64,000 nt of DNA from Echinarachnius parma (GCA_037951105.1 JBAMJV010001375.1:1-64000); one strand, 5' to 3'. Shown: positions 1 to 16,454, counted from the first letter of the stretch. Translations and numbers: made by a program. The notes: generated by a model not told the origin, from the sequence alone.

Positions 1-98
1 TTGAAAAACAACAAAATACATAAGGTGTGCCCCCAAATAATGTGTTAACCCCCCCCCCCCCCCCCCCCAATCAGTCTGACCAAGCTACGCCACTGATT
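1..98 (-). repeat. Interspersed repeat end with poly-C tract and CAGTGGCGTAGC terminus
   Basis: Read on the minus strand, positions 98 to 1 start CAGTGGCGTAGCTTGGTC, then a run of about 18 G, then TTTGGGGGCACACC. The same arrangement (CAGTGGCGTAGCGTGGTC, G tract, GGGGCACACTTCATG) occurs at 31615-31683 on the minus strand. CAGTGGCGTAG is a common terminus of DNA transposons in animals, so this is probably one end of a non-autonomous element truncated by the window edge. Confidence 0.45.
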
Positions 99-1388
99 GT
101 GCCACAGGCATGAGGATTGAGGGAACGAAGGTGCGGTATGTAGCATCTTAACACTGCCAAATGACAATTGTCACTTCTTGAAAACGTATGTGAATCAATT
201 AAATAATTAGGTTGTATGTGTTTGTGTGTGGGGGTGTGTGTGTGGGGAGTGGGGGTGGGGGGGGGGGGCGGTCCCCACGGGCTTGGGGGCAATTATGTAT
301 TGTCTGTACCTGCATATAGTGGCATACAATGCATCACATACTGAAACACAATACAACACACAAATAATAAACAAAATACAAATAAAAAACTAAAAAACAC
401 AAGAGAACAGTACATTACTATTGCGTATGATAAAAATTCATTATATTTTACAGTACAATATTTCATCCCAACGGGTAATGTATTTAATCGAAACAGCAAC
501 ATAAATAAATACATGCCTCAACGGTTACATACAAAACAGACATGTAGGCTAATTATAGTCTACAAACTTTCTACAAATAGCCAAAATATCTACATGATAT
601 TGTCCTTTAGAATAATGTCAGTGCAGGCATCAGCCTACCTACATGTATGTCATTTTTGTGTTTGTAGGTAATGTATACCTTTGTTGAAATTACCTACGAT
701 TGCGCCACATTTTGTTGAATATTTCGTAAAATAATTATTTGAAAATTATAACTGTTTGCAAATATTAGCGTTGTGCTATATGTCATCTATTCCTAAGTTA
801 TCTTTCACTGATCATCTTACATATCAAAGCTACGAAATGTTGAAGTGTATACGTAGGTAACATAATTTTTCTAATGCCAAACAGGCCTTTTCAACTTTTT
901 ACGATTCTGGCGGCTATACAATAAAAATCACCAGGATTTGTTATAATGCATTTCAATAGTAGACACATGAGGGTATATATATATTAAGCACACATTTTCA
1001 ATCATGTGAAAAATTTCTCACTTAAGTTGAGAGTGCTAAAAAATGCATTTGTATTTAATGCTTAAAATTTACCACTGGGTAATAAATCACAAAAAAAGTC
1101 ACATGATTGCCCGTTACTAACGAAAACTCATAGAATAAGTCCTGACATATGCAACAACTCCCCATGTGGAAATGAACCGATTTGTATCAAGTCTTCATTC
1201 TAAGATTTAACTGCTCCAAAAAACGTTACAAGATTTGTTTTTGTTAAAGTGGTCAAAATAGCATGTTTTACGTTCCTGTAGAAAAAATATAAATGCATTA
1301 CTCACTAATTGTATATGGCACGAAAAGTTTTGCCGAGACTCAAAAGAAAAAGAAATAAGATTGCGGAACCTTTTCGTTGGAATCGACC
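1..1388. other. Intergenic AT-rich DNA, no gene seen
   Basis: No reading frame here shows a recognisable domain or exon with splice sites. The left edge (about 1-100) and 235-290 hold poly-C/poly-G rich repeat debris. The rest is low-complexity AT-rich sequence. It lies downstream of the 3' end of DPM1, so it is intergenic or belongs to an unseen neighbour's intron. Confidence 0.5.
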
Positions 1389-1648
1389 ATATGTGACCGG
1401 CTATAGCAAAACCCGGCACTTGTCGATACAAATTAAAATGTAGATTTTCACTCCATTAGAAAGGCCTCATCACAAGCTTTCATTTGATGCTTTGTTCTAA
1501 GTAATTGGTCAGTAATTGGCAAAGATAGGATTGTTTCAATTGTTACAATCATAGGTCTTTTACACACATTGTGTAAACGTAAAATGCCCATTTCTTCAAA
1601 ACATGAATTACCGACAAGTGCCGGGTTTTGCTATAGCGGGTCACATAT
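1389..1648. mobile_element. MITE with about 38-bp terminal inverted repeats (family A)
   Basis: Left arm ATATGTGACCGGCTATAGCA and its continuation AAACCCGGCACTTGTCG are repeated inverted at the right end (CGACAAGTGCCGGG ... GGGTCACATAT) with one mismatch. Total length is about 260 bp with no coding capacity. A second, more degraded member lies at 16637-16822, sharing both the arms and internal sequence, so this is a dispersed family. Confidence 0.8.
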
Positions 1649-1880
1649 ATACTCAAGAAAAAAAATCATTAGAGCTTGACAGAGAAGATTACAACTAGCA
1701 ATTAACTATACAAATGTAAAACTAACCATGCAAACTTGTATGAAAGCAAATATTGGGATTGTCTGAATATACATTGCTTTTTATATTAATTGCTTTTTGT
1801 TTGTTTACTATTCAGTAAATCATAGTAATGGTGCTCCAACTACAATTAGCGTTTGTTTCAATACACTAACAAATATATAC

Positions 1881-2101
1881 AGAGCGAGTCAGCAAAAATG
1901 TCCTAACATTTTAAAGTTGTCTTGTTTGAAGTATCACTTGGCGCAAGTGAGATTTTGCAGTCTTCTAAAGATTGTCTTTTGTTCAGTCATGTGTGCAGAG
2001 ATTCAATTGAAAATGATACCAAAATATGCTGAGAGGATAACTCTACCAGGACTCAAACAAGACAACTTTAAAAAGTTGGGACATTTTTTCTGACTCTTTC
2101 G
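1881..2101. mobile_element. MITE with about 48-bp terminal inverted repeats (family B)
   Basis: The left arm from 1883 (GAGCGAGTCAGCAAAAATGT, then CCTAACATTTTAAAGTTG and TCTTGTTTGA) is matched by the inverted right arm ending at about 2101 (ACTCAAACAAGACAAC ... GGGACATTTTTTCTGACTC). About 220 bp in total. The 98-codon open frame that runs through it on the plus strand is a by-product of the element, not a gene. Confidence 0.75.
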
Positions 2102-2681
2102 GTAGATCTACAGTCAATATTCAAACAAACTACTGAAATGTCATTTAAATACTAATGACAGGAATGTAAATATTTTATTCTTATGAAACTAAAACAAATA
2201 GGGTAAAGAAAACAATAATAACAAATCTAATTTATAAAAATTAGTGATTTCAAGACTCATTTCATAAACACAAAACTATTTGACTTCAGGTTAAAAATGT
2301 AATAGCTTAAAAGTTACAAATTGTGACTAAAATGAATCATTATTCAGGCAAGATAAATTAATCGAATCATGAGGCATGTGGACAAGATTAATAAAATGAA
2401 ATGCAAAAACATTAGCCAAAGTAATTGAATCTGGCAAACTAAAGGTTAATGATATAACTGTGTCCAAGTGTATAAATACAATTCAAATGATTACAAATCT
2501 TGGTTTAGACAATTGGATGGGGCAGTACAATAACAAATTTGCTAAAGTCTGGTCGGGCCATTAAAATAATAATAATAACAATATCTTCTCAATTTCTGGT
2601 AAACCCAAAACAAATTTACAGGCCCTATCTTCTCATTATGTTACTTTCAGTTTGAAAATCTAGTTGTCTGATTGAGCCACC

Positions 2682-2709
2682 CCCCCCCCCCCCCCCCCCA
2701 ACAAAAAAA
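2682..2709 (+). repeat. Poly-C tract joined to A-rich tract
   Basis: About 19 consecutive C followed by AACAAAAAAAAA. The same C-run/A-run junction recurs at 19371-19399, 23072-23105 and 34150-34180, and as T-run/G-run in the opposite orientation at 6636-6668, 40097-40143 and 44515-44546. It may be the tail or core of an interspersed element. Confidence 0.7.
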
Positions 2710-2900
2710 AAGCATCAACCTAATAATGTAACATTTTTACGGCCCTGGACCAATAGAAGCCCTGAATTAGATTTCCTTGATTCGGCTTACTAAATCATGT
2801 TTTATATAATAATTTATACAATGATCAGATATTTATAATCTAACAACAATCCTCCTCCTAAAAACTATTCTCGTGCTGTTCACATTTCCTGCCTTATTGC

Positions 2901-3150
2901 AGGGCTTGACACTCGCAATGGCCCACTGGCCCGAGGCCAGTGAAATTGTCTTTTGGGCCGGCAACAATGTACAAAAGTCATAATTGGTGGCTCGATCGAT
3001 AAAAGAGTAATATTTTGAATAGTAAAAAGTTTACTCATGAAATAAAAATTTTGGGGCCAGTAAATTTTGTTTCGGGCCACCAGAAAAGGGGAAGAAATTA
3101 TTTCACTGGCCCAACCGGGCCACTGACCAAAAAGGTAAGTGTGGAGCCCT
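2901..3150. mobile_element. GGGCTC-ended foldback repeat with internal GGCCC palindromes
   Basis: The element starts AGGGCTTGACACTCGC and ends AAGTGTGGAGCCCT, an inverted terminal pair. Inside are several GGCCCAC/GTGGCCC and GGGCC motifs. Close relatives lie at 42264-42536, 43575-43899, 48004-48266 and 55520-55922, with fragments near 19296 and 39455. It sits about 100 bp downstream of the DPM1 stop codon and may be part of its 3' UTR. Confidence 0.7.
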
Positions 3151-3250
3151 GCTTATTGTCTTGTGTAATTAAAGTTCATTGCAATCAATATTTGATATAT
3201 AGAATTTTGAGATGTATAAAATCATTGATATAAGTTCATGGCTCGCAGTA

Positions 3251-8653
<5,403 letters not shown>

Positions 8654-8965
8654 TTTGCAACAATATCTGCCACGTAATATTTATGTTCAGGATTGGACTT
8701 CGCTCGAAAATTATGGATCGCTCTTGTTACTGCGGTAACTAGATTTTTCTTATAATTATGTCAGATAGCTAAAATAAATATATTGTCTATAAACGCGGCA
8801 TGGTCATCAGATATCATATGTTTCACATTTTATGACAATTATTGATCTGTAAAAATTCTTCATAATATTTTTGATACTTTTAGAAATCTAGGCACAGCAA
8901 GCACCCCATAGCCAAGAAAATCAAGAAGATTGCGTACTAAAGATTGTGTCGCTCCGAATTTTGAC
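8654..8965. promoter_or_regulatory. Divergent DPM1/DECR1 promoter region
   Basis: The start codons of DPM1 (minus, 8653) and DECR1 (plus, 8966) are only 312 bp apart, so both 5' UTRs and core promoters must fit here. No clear TATA box was seen in a convincing position for either gene. The region is AT-rich with scattered CpG and is not a strong CpG island. The shared-promoter role is inferred from geometry. Confidence 0.7.
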
Positions 8966-11900
8966 ATGGCATCATCTCTCTTTTCAGGCGTTGTAAACGC
9001 CTTGAGGTTGTCGAAAAGATGTACAGGCTTGGTAAGTATGTAGATAAGTGAGATTCTTATTATTTTTTCTAAGTCTCTTTTGTAAATGTAAATTAAAAAG
9101 TATTTTTACTCTTTTATTATACAATGTTTTTGCAGCTCCGAGCGCGACCTCTTTTCATCGCCGGAAACTGAAAGGGTGGTAGGCCGTTAGTGGCGGCGTG
9201 AGACTTCTTTAAGATCAGCCGGCGCTGAACTCTGCCATCTGCTGGAATTTTGTGACTAAAAAATTGTCACGACTTTATATCTTGAATATACCTGTAATGC
9301 ATCTTATTAAAAAATACGCCCGTTTGCACACACATAATGTGTTATTTGCTTATTGCTGCCTTATTTATTACAACAATCAACATTATTTATGTAACTATTT
9401 TTAAAGGCTAATTTGTGATTTTTGTTTGTTTGTGTGTGTGTGTGTGTGTGTGGTGGCGATGTGTTAACACCCCCAACCAAGGACACATGTTGGACACCCT
9501 ATTATTCAACCATTGACACATCTCCAGATCCAGGCTCCTACCAAATACCATCAAGTTTTGTCTTTTCCCAACTGGGCCCGCCTAGACCTAGTCCTAGTGC
9601 AATTCAAACGGATGCTAAAAGTAAATTATTCAATTACCACTTACATGTATATATGGATGTTTCTGGGGACATCCTATTTTATTTGTTAATTGTCATTATA
9701 AACTACCATTTATATGGCAATTTATGAAGCAATTTAATTTACCCAATTTATGTAATATCACTATTCACATGCCTACTGAAACCCGGTGAGCCATATTAAC
9801 TCAATGGGTTGCACAATCCACTAGAGAACAGGGTTAACTTCTAATTCCCTTGTAACACCAGGCTGGCAGGACAAGAATGCTGTCTACCACACCAAGTTGC
9901 CGTGAAGATGAGGGCCCTGCAGAGAAGTATGACAACCTGAAGGCTGTGAAGACCCCCATGCTACCGCCAGATGCCTTCAAGGGAAAGACTGTGTACCTGA
10001 CCGGTGGAGGGACGGGGCTGGGGAAGGGCATGGCATGCATGTTCTCAAAACTTGGAGCTGAGGTTGCCATTGTCAGCAGGTAAGCATGTCCTCCACACAA
10101 GTTTTTGTCAATGGGAAGAAAATGTACATTATCGGGGGAAGAGCTGTGTAGGGAAGGGGATGGCTTGCATGTTCTCACAACTTGGAGCCGAGGTTGCCAT
10201 TGTCAGCAGGTAGGCCTCCTCGACAAGTATGATATTCCTTCAAAGGAAAGTGGGTTTAAATATAATTTGGGTTGGGGAAGGGCATGGCACGCATGTTCTC
10301 ACAACTTGGATCTGAGGTTGTCATTGTCAGCAGGTATGCTATTTTTCTAGTCTTTCTAGGAAACTGAGTGAGAAACAAAGTGAAAGAAGTTTTTGTAATC
10401 ATTTTGCCAGAACATATTCATGAGTGTCTATGGTGCCAATTAATGTTGAGAGACATACATGTAGGTACTCCTGGATAAACACAAACTTGTAACCATGCAC
10501 AGCACATTCAGATAGTAAATCCACTGCAAGAATCTTCAGAATTGAAGAAGGCAATGTTCTGTACGTGATGTACAGTATGCTCAAAGAAAAAGAAGAATAT
10601 ACACCATCAATCTGATTGCTATTATTGAATATTCTGTTGCCATATTGATCAATTCATCTTTGTTTGTAGATCGGAAGATGTTTTAAAGGATGCAGCAAAG
10701 GAGATCTCAGATGAAACTGGAAATGCAGTCCACCCGATTCCCACCAACATACGAGACCCTGAAGCAGTCAGCAGCTCCGTTGACCAGTTTGTTGAACTGT
10801 GCGGCACTCTTCCCGATGTCGTCATTAACAACGCAGCTGCTAACTTCATAGCCCCTTCCGAACGTCTGTCGGCGAATGCATGGAGGACTATTGTTGATGT
10901 TGTGCTGAACGGAAGTGCCTTTGTAACCATTGAGATTGGAAAGCGACTGATTGAGCAACAGAAAGGTAATCGCTTGTGTCTGTATATACGTCCCTTTTTA
11001 ATTGATCTGAAAGGTTGTAACGTCAGTGGTATCGAGTAATTACCAGTAAAACTATGAGTTTTTTTCTCGAGAAATGAAAGGTAAGATTAATTTTTTGTTA
11101 ATGAAATTTAACTAATTTTAATTTTTGTAAATTTCAATATATGAGTTTTGTCAACAGACATCAAACTAATAACTTATTTATTGTATGGTACACAAAAAAC
11201 AATGTTAGGTTCAAAGTGTCGCAAACATCAAGCAACCGGTATGCCAAGCTTGGAGGCAACTGTATCTGTTGATATACAGTCAAATCATCCTAAATCGTCC
11301 ATCTGAGAGACTCAGAGAGAGTGGTTTTTATATTGAAGCATATTATGGTCTTTATGGACAGGTAGTTGCTGGAAGAGGTTTTTACTATTTACTGCTTTTC
11401 ACTTCATGATTCTTATATCTTCTTCACCACCTTTCTTTAATCTCTAGGTGCAAACTTCCTCACCATCAGCACCACATATGGAACGCTTGGTTCCCCGTTT
11501 GTTCTTCCAAGTGCTGCAGCAAAGGCCGGCCTGGAAAACATGACAAGGTGAGATATTTCAAATCATTCAAAACCTTCTCCACAATAGCACCATTCCTTGG
11601 GAATAAGCATCCCTGTTGCAATTCAAGATGCCCCTACTGTAGCTAATTGTAAATCACTCCTGAAAACCTATTTGTTTAATCGATTATAGGTTTGTCTTTT
11701 GGGCCCTAATGCATTAAGTCTTCATTTGTTTATCATTTTAGTGTTATTGTAACTTTGGTATTTGCCTTTTAGGCGTCACACATGTTAGTTGTAACTGTAG
11801 CTTAAAAGGTAATGTAAGTTGAGCTAAAAACACCCATATATTGTTATTATTATTATTTGTTTGACCTAAGGTTTTCTGTCAATTCATCAGAACATCAGTT

Positions 11901-14900
11901 TAATTGCTTTTTATGCCTCCGCCAACGAAGTGGCCGGAGGCATTATGTTTTCGGGTTGTCCGTCCGTCCGTCCGTCCGTACGTACGTCCATCCGTACGTA
12001 CGTCCGTCCGTCCGTACGTACGTCCGTACGTACGTCCCGTTTTCGTTCTCACGATATCTCAAGAACCGGTTGATGGATCAATTTCAAACTTGGTATGAGT
12101 GCACATATTGGGGTGACAATGATCTGATTAGATTTTGGGGTTCATGAGGTCAAAGGTCAAGGTCACATGACTCAATATATGTTTTAAAATGCCTCGTTCT
12201 CGCGATATCTCCAGAACCAGTTGACAGATCAAATTCAAACTTGGTATGAGTGTATATATTGGGGAGACAATGATCTGATTAGATTTTGGGGTTCATGAGG
12301 TCAAAGGTCAAGGTCACAAGACTCAATATATGTGCAAAAATGCCTTATTCTCGCGATATCTCTAGAACCGTTTGATGGATCAATTTCAAACTTGGTATGA
12401 GTGTACATATTGGGGTGACGATGATCTGATTAGATTTTGGGGTTCATGAGGTGAAAGGTCAAGGTCGCAGGACTCAATATATGTGCAAAAAAGCATCCTT
12501 CTCACGATATCTCAAGAACCATTTGACAGATCAATTTCAAACTTGGAATGAGTTACATACACATCGGGTGGCAATGATTGGATTAGGTTTGGGGGGCCAT
12601 GAGGTCAAAGGTCAAGGTCACATGACTCAATATATATGCAAAAATGGCTTGTATATATGACAAAATCTCAAGACCTGAATGTCAGATTTCAATCTAACTT
12701 GGTACCTGAATATTCTTGGGAGCCAATGTAGCCATCAAAGTTTGGGGTCTACATAGGTCAAGGTCACAGAACTCGAAATATATATATGAAAAAAACAAAA
12801 TTTCAGTGCACGTTATTTTGGGCTTGATATTGAAAATTGCGTCATAGCGGAGGCATAATTTTCGACTGCGCGCAGTCGAAGATCCATCTAGTTTACCATT
12901 AGCATGTAATTTTCTTTTTTCAACAAAGAACTTATAGGAATAATATTCAAAGGGTAGTTTTGAAAATATGATTAATTCATTACGCATGTTATTTAATTTT
13001 TTTGAGTTATCATCCGTCATTGAAATAAAAAATAAAAATAAAATCAATTATTACGGTTTGGATGGTTTTTATTTTTCTCTTGATGGTGGAATAAATTATA
13101 TACAAACATACATAAATATTTGTTGTGTAATAAAAACAATTTCTCTCTTTTTAGGAGTCTCGCCATTGAGTGGGGGAGATATGGAATGCGCTTCAATGCC
13201 ATCTCTCCTGGAGGTATCTACACCAAGGTAATACACCATATTAACCCGTTCCCTTCTAGATTCTGAAATCCCCATAGACTTTGTACATAGCCCACCCAGT
13301 TCCCGTAAGCAACGGGTTAGATATTTTGCTAGTTGCCTTGTTAGGCAAGTAAATCAATTTTGTTGCAACATTTGATGGCCCAGAGCAAACATTTCCTGGG
13401 CCTAAATTAAATCAAATCATTGTCAACTGACTGCTTGTCTAGTATTCATTCCCTAATGAAACATGCATACATTATTTTGTCTATCACTACCACCGCCGCT
13501 GCCGCCACCACATGCATTTAGACACTGAATCCTTTACCTGTACTCCTAACCCTGCTGGTGCAACTCATCAAATGATTAGCTTCAGACAGCCAATAGGTTG
13601 TTAATCTAAATTTTGAAATAGCCTGTTTTCACTTACCTAACACAAAGAGGAAAGTAAATCTAGCATTGTACTTTTATTCTTCTATTCGTGACCTGACAGG
13701 GTGTGTTTGAATTTCTATATCCCACAGGATAATACTGCCACCATATCACTGACAGCACCCCAACCGGTAGGATGAGAGAGAATGAAGAGGTTGTCAAACT
13801 AACCAAACACTCTTCAACACTGAACCCAACTGTTACAATAATCATAATGGTAGTGCTGTACCTAAACCTTACTATACAGGGTGGCCCAGAAATAACGGAA
13901 CGGGGCACTTCCCAAAATAAAGTAACAACATGAACATGTCCATCGGATAGGGTGTCCTTTCCAATGAACAACAATACCAAGAAAAGAAATTTTGGCCGTG
14001 TAGTTTTTGTTTTAGGGCGCTTTGAGTGAGACCATGTCAGGTCCCTATTTTTGTCATTTTTTACCAAGTCAGTGCCTGATAAATGAGACTTATTGCCCTA
14101 CATACCACTGAACACGCGGGTATTCCGCGCGCCATTGTTAGTGTGCATTCAGCTGTGTGCCGAGCGGTGCCGAGAGAATAGACATAATTATGGCGGGCAG
14201 TAAGTCTCAAATATCAGACACTGACTTGGTAAAAACTGACAAAAATAGGAACCTGACATGGTCTCACTCAAAGCGCCCTAAAACAAAAACTACACGTCCA
14301 AAATTACTTTTCGTGGTATCGTTGTTCATTGGAAAGGACATCCTATCCGATGGACATGTTCATTTTGTTGCTTTATTTTGGGAAGTGCCCCGTTCCGTTA
14401 TTTCTGGGCCACCCTGTATAGTTCTTTATCTCTATTTGTGACCCTACAGGGTGCGTTTGACCGCTTGGATCCCACTGGACAGTACCAGCACAACATCAAG
14501 GACACCACTCTGACCGGTAGGATGGGAGAGATCGAAGGGGTTGTCAAGCTAACTAAACGATCCTCAACACTAAACCCAACTGTTTACATAATCTTAATCA
14601 CTATCTTTAACTGTTTCCCCTTTAAAGTAATTGTTTTGTATTTCTTGTCATGACCTGACAGGGAGCCTTTGACCGTCTGGATCCCACAGGACAGTACCAG
14701 CACCAGATCAAGGACACCACTCCGACGGGTAGGATGGGAGAGATCGAGGAATTGGCTAATCTAGCCTGCTATCTCTGCAGCGACTATGCCAGCTGGTTCA
14801 ATGGAGAGATTGTCCGCATCGACGGAGGCCAGATGATACAGTCATCGGCAATGTTTGGAGGTTATCTACAGGTAAGATAGTGAAGAAGATGAAATTAATG

Positions 14901-15584
14901 AAGTGAGATGTTAAAGACAACGGTAGAAGCATGCTAGTAAAAATGAAAATGTTGCCCTAGCTTGCTATCACTGCAGTGACTATGCCAGCTGATTCAATGG
15001 AGAGGTTGTCTGCATTGATGGGGGCCAAATGATAATATACAGTCATAAGCAATGATTGGAGGTTATCTCAAGGTAGGAACATGACTAGTTGTCAAGTGAA
15101 GAAGTAGAAGAAATAGAGGAAGAAAGGAAAGGAAATTGCAAAAGTGGAAGTTGAAGAGAATTAAGTGAAAGAGGGATAGGAAAATAAAGAGGAGTAGGAG
15201 ATGAGATAAGTATGTCATAAGTATGTATGACATACTATATATTATATGTATAAGTAGTCACAAATCAAGCTAGTCACAAATTTACACAGGAACGTATGGA
15301 CCACTTGTAAGCTACAACAAGGCATTTTTTAAAAATCCAAAATGATGTAGAATGAATAAAACCCAAGAAATACGAGAGTGCTACTTTTGAGATTTTGCAA
15401 TGGTCATATCTTTTATCAGAATTAACAAAGTTGCAAAGATGTCTCGCATGATTTCTGTGTCGATATTGTCTATTAAAAATAAGGTTAAATGTATTATCTC
15501 CATTTTTTCTTATCTCTTTCTCAGATGACGAACGAACAGTGGGATCTTGCAGAATCGCTCATCAGGAAGACAAAGGGATCATAA
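8966..15584 (+). CDS. DECR1: 2,4-dienoyl-CoA reductase, mitochondrial (complete, 7 exons)
   Basis: NADPH-dependent reductase that removes 2,4-double bonds during beta-oxidation of unsaturated fatty acids in the mitochondrial matrix. Exons: 8966-9031, 9862-10079, 10670-10965, 11448-11547, 13155-13227, 14662-14871, 15525-15584; all phases agree, giving 340 aa (human is 335). Residues 1-35 are basic and Ser/Thr-rich (MASSLFSGVVNALRLSKR), as expected of a mitochondrial targeting peptide. The SDR Rossmann motif TGGGTGLGKG is at about 69-78, followed by VINNAAANF, then TTYGTLGSPF with the family Tyr and PSAAAKAG with the Ser and Lys of the active site, then NAISPGGIYTKGAF, RMGEIEELANLACYLCSDYASW and the C-terminal WDLAESLIRKTKGS, closely resembling DECR1 rather than the peroxisomal DECR2. 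Introns contain a Helitron-like element, a 550-bp foldback and several decayed copies of exons 2 and 6. Convergent with rhophilin. Confidence 0.96.
9426..9452 (+). repeat. GT microsatellite
   Basis: A (TG)n run in DECR1 intron 1. The surrounding intron (9032-9861) shows no other recognisable feature. Confidence 0.8.
10140..10337 (+). pseudogene. Two partial copies of DECR1 exon 2 (3' end), donors kept
   Basis: Two repeats (about 10140-10211 and 10273-10337) of the last 60-70 nt of exon 2, which encode GLGKGMACMFSKLGAEVAIVS, lie just after the real exon. Each keeps a GT directly after the CAGCAG that ends the exon: GTAAGC at the real exon, GTAGGC and GTATGC at the copies. Neither copy has a clear acceptor. 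Use of the copy donors would insert in-intron sequence, so they are more likely decoys than exons. Confidence 0.85.
11911..12891 (+). mobile_element. Non-autonomous Helitron/Helentron-like element with satellite core
   Basis: The 5' end has ATGCCTCCGCC; near the 3' end the inverse GCGGAGGCAT occurs at 12847. The 3' end has a 20-bp perfect palindrome (TTCGACTGCGCGCAGTCGAA, 12861-12880) followed 7 nt later by CTAG and then T, the hallmark of Helitron termini. Inside are a CCGT/CGTACGT array (11959-12036) and about five units of a roughly 130-bp satellite beginning near ATATCTCAAGAACCGGTTGA, each ending AAAGGTCAAGGTCACA. Tandem-repeat cores are known in Helentron-associated elements of molluscs. 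It lies in DECR1 intron 4 in the sense orientation. Confidence 0.7.
13241..13320. repeat. TTAACCCGTTC...GAACGGGTTAA-type short hairpin repeat
   Basis: An 80-bp repeat starting TTAACCCGTTCCCTTCTAGA, with ATAGACTTTGTACATAGCCC in the middle, and ending GCAACGGGTTAG. It begins 13 bp after DECR1 exon 5. Relatives lie at 27734-27814, 33680-33761 and 48690-48770, and a second subtype at 18835-18924. Confidence 0.65.
13690..13871 (+). pseudogene. Strongly decayed copy of DECR1 exon 6 (5' end) with intron flank
   Basis: The block GACCTGACAGGGTGTGTTTG through CCCCAACCGGTAGGATGAGA matches the start of exon 6 (acceptor plus GAFDRLDPTGQYQ region) with many changes. Its downstream flank (GTTGTCAAACTAACCAAACA) is shared with the better copy at 14433, showing the two copies arose from each other after the flank was joined. 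Confidence 0.75.
13872..14421. mobile_element. Long-arm foldback element, CTATACAGGGTGGCCCAG ends
   Basis: The left arm (about 13872-14080) and right arm (about 14215-14421) are inverted copies about 205 bp long with a few mismatches, separated by about 135 bp. Ends read CTATACAGGGTGGCCCAG and CTGGGCCACCCTGTATAG, with TA at the borders, suggesting a Tc1/mariner-type non-autonomous element. It interrupts the tandem copies of DECR1 exon 6, so it inserted after or during the duplications. Open frames inside it follow the inverted repeat and are not genes. Confidence 0.85.
14433..14615 (+). pseudogene. Better-preserved partial copy of DECR1 exon 6 (5' end)
   Basis: The acceptor (CCCTACAG) and 26 codons (GAFDRLDPTGQYQHNIKDTTLT and GRMGEIE) remain open and nearly identical to exon 6 at 14662, but the copy then diverges into unrelated sequence shared with the 13690 copy and lacks the ELANLACYLCSDYASW half. 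Splicing into it would need a donor at the internal GTAGGA, which would shift the frame. It is therefore probably a non-functional echo that may compete for splicing. Confidence 0.8.
14950..15076 (+). pseudogene. Decayed copy of DECR1 exon 6 (3' half)
   Basis: GCCCTAGCTTGCTATCACTG through GGAGGTTATCTCAAGGTAGG repeats the 3' half of exon 6 (LACYLCSDYASWFNGEIVRIDGGQM...GGYLQ) and its donor, 80 bp after the real exon. The Trp codon has become TGA and there is a small insertion, so it cannot encode the domain. Confidence 0.85.
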
Positions 15585-16454
15585 AAGTAGTGGCTTTAAG
15601 ATAATACTGCTGCAGCATTTTAGTTATTTCGTAACCTGTCTCACCTGTTTCACAAAACAAAAACATAATTTTCAGTCACTGGTGTATTGTTTGATTGATA
15701 TTGAACTGCTAGAAGAGATTTTCTTCATATTTGTAGACATTGTGGAAACAATGAGCATTACAGGTGAAAAAGAAATCTATCTTGGGCATGTTTATTTATG
15801 AACAAAATGTATTTTAATTGTATCACATTTGAGTCAACTTCTTACAAAATTACTTCTTTATAATGACTTTTCAAGAACGGCATTCTAGCATTTTTGTCCA
15901 AAGTTTAGGTGGCTGATTGTTGATTTATCTGTATATTTGATGTTCTAATTGTTCTTATGACAATATATACACAGGATGTTAGATAAAACTCTTGGCACTT
16001 TTCATTGTAAATAATCCAAGGTTATTCAAGTATCTGAATGGCATCCATTTTTTATACTTTTTGAACTATACACAATTAAATGTGGCAAGAGTTTTATTTA
16101 ACATGCAGCATACATGTATGTAAATGTATATGTTATGAGAAGGCTGATCTATGTTTTTGTAAGTTCATGGACTTCAAATTATACTGTTTTTTTTATTGAG
16201 ATGTATATTATTTTACAACATATTATGATCAGCTGTATTAATGTTATGCAATCATATGTGCATTTAATAATGCACATTAAACAATGAGGATTATTGTGAT
16301 ATAATCAATTTATATAAAGAATTGTCATCTACACATTATGTTGGAAATATTCATCAGTGTATATTATCTCATAGCGAGCCTATTATGATTTAAAAATAAG
16401 AAAAAAGTAAAATGTAATATTGTTATGTGAAATATATAATTCCTCAGGAATAAA
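15585..16454 (+). other. Probable DECR1 3' UTR and polyadenylation signal
   Basis: After the stop codon the sequence is AT-rich without exon-like features. AATAAA occurs at 16449-16454, overlapping a second near-copy. The UTR end is inferred only from this signal. Confidence 0.4.

Noticed and set aside
11857..12660. Overlapping frames with repeated FSRYLKNRLMDQFQTW-type peptide
   Set aside because: The peptide comes from the satellite units of the Helitron-like element; frames break between units.
13660..14441. Two similar frames on opposite strands (135 and 94 codons)
   Set aside because: They are the two arms of the 550-bp foldback element, so their resemblance reflects the inverted repeat and not protein homology.
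14433..14653. Alternative functional DECR1 exon 6
   Set aside because: It lacks the second half of the exon, runs into a frame of unrelated sequence and has no phase-compatible donor.
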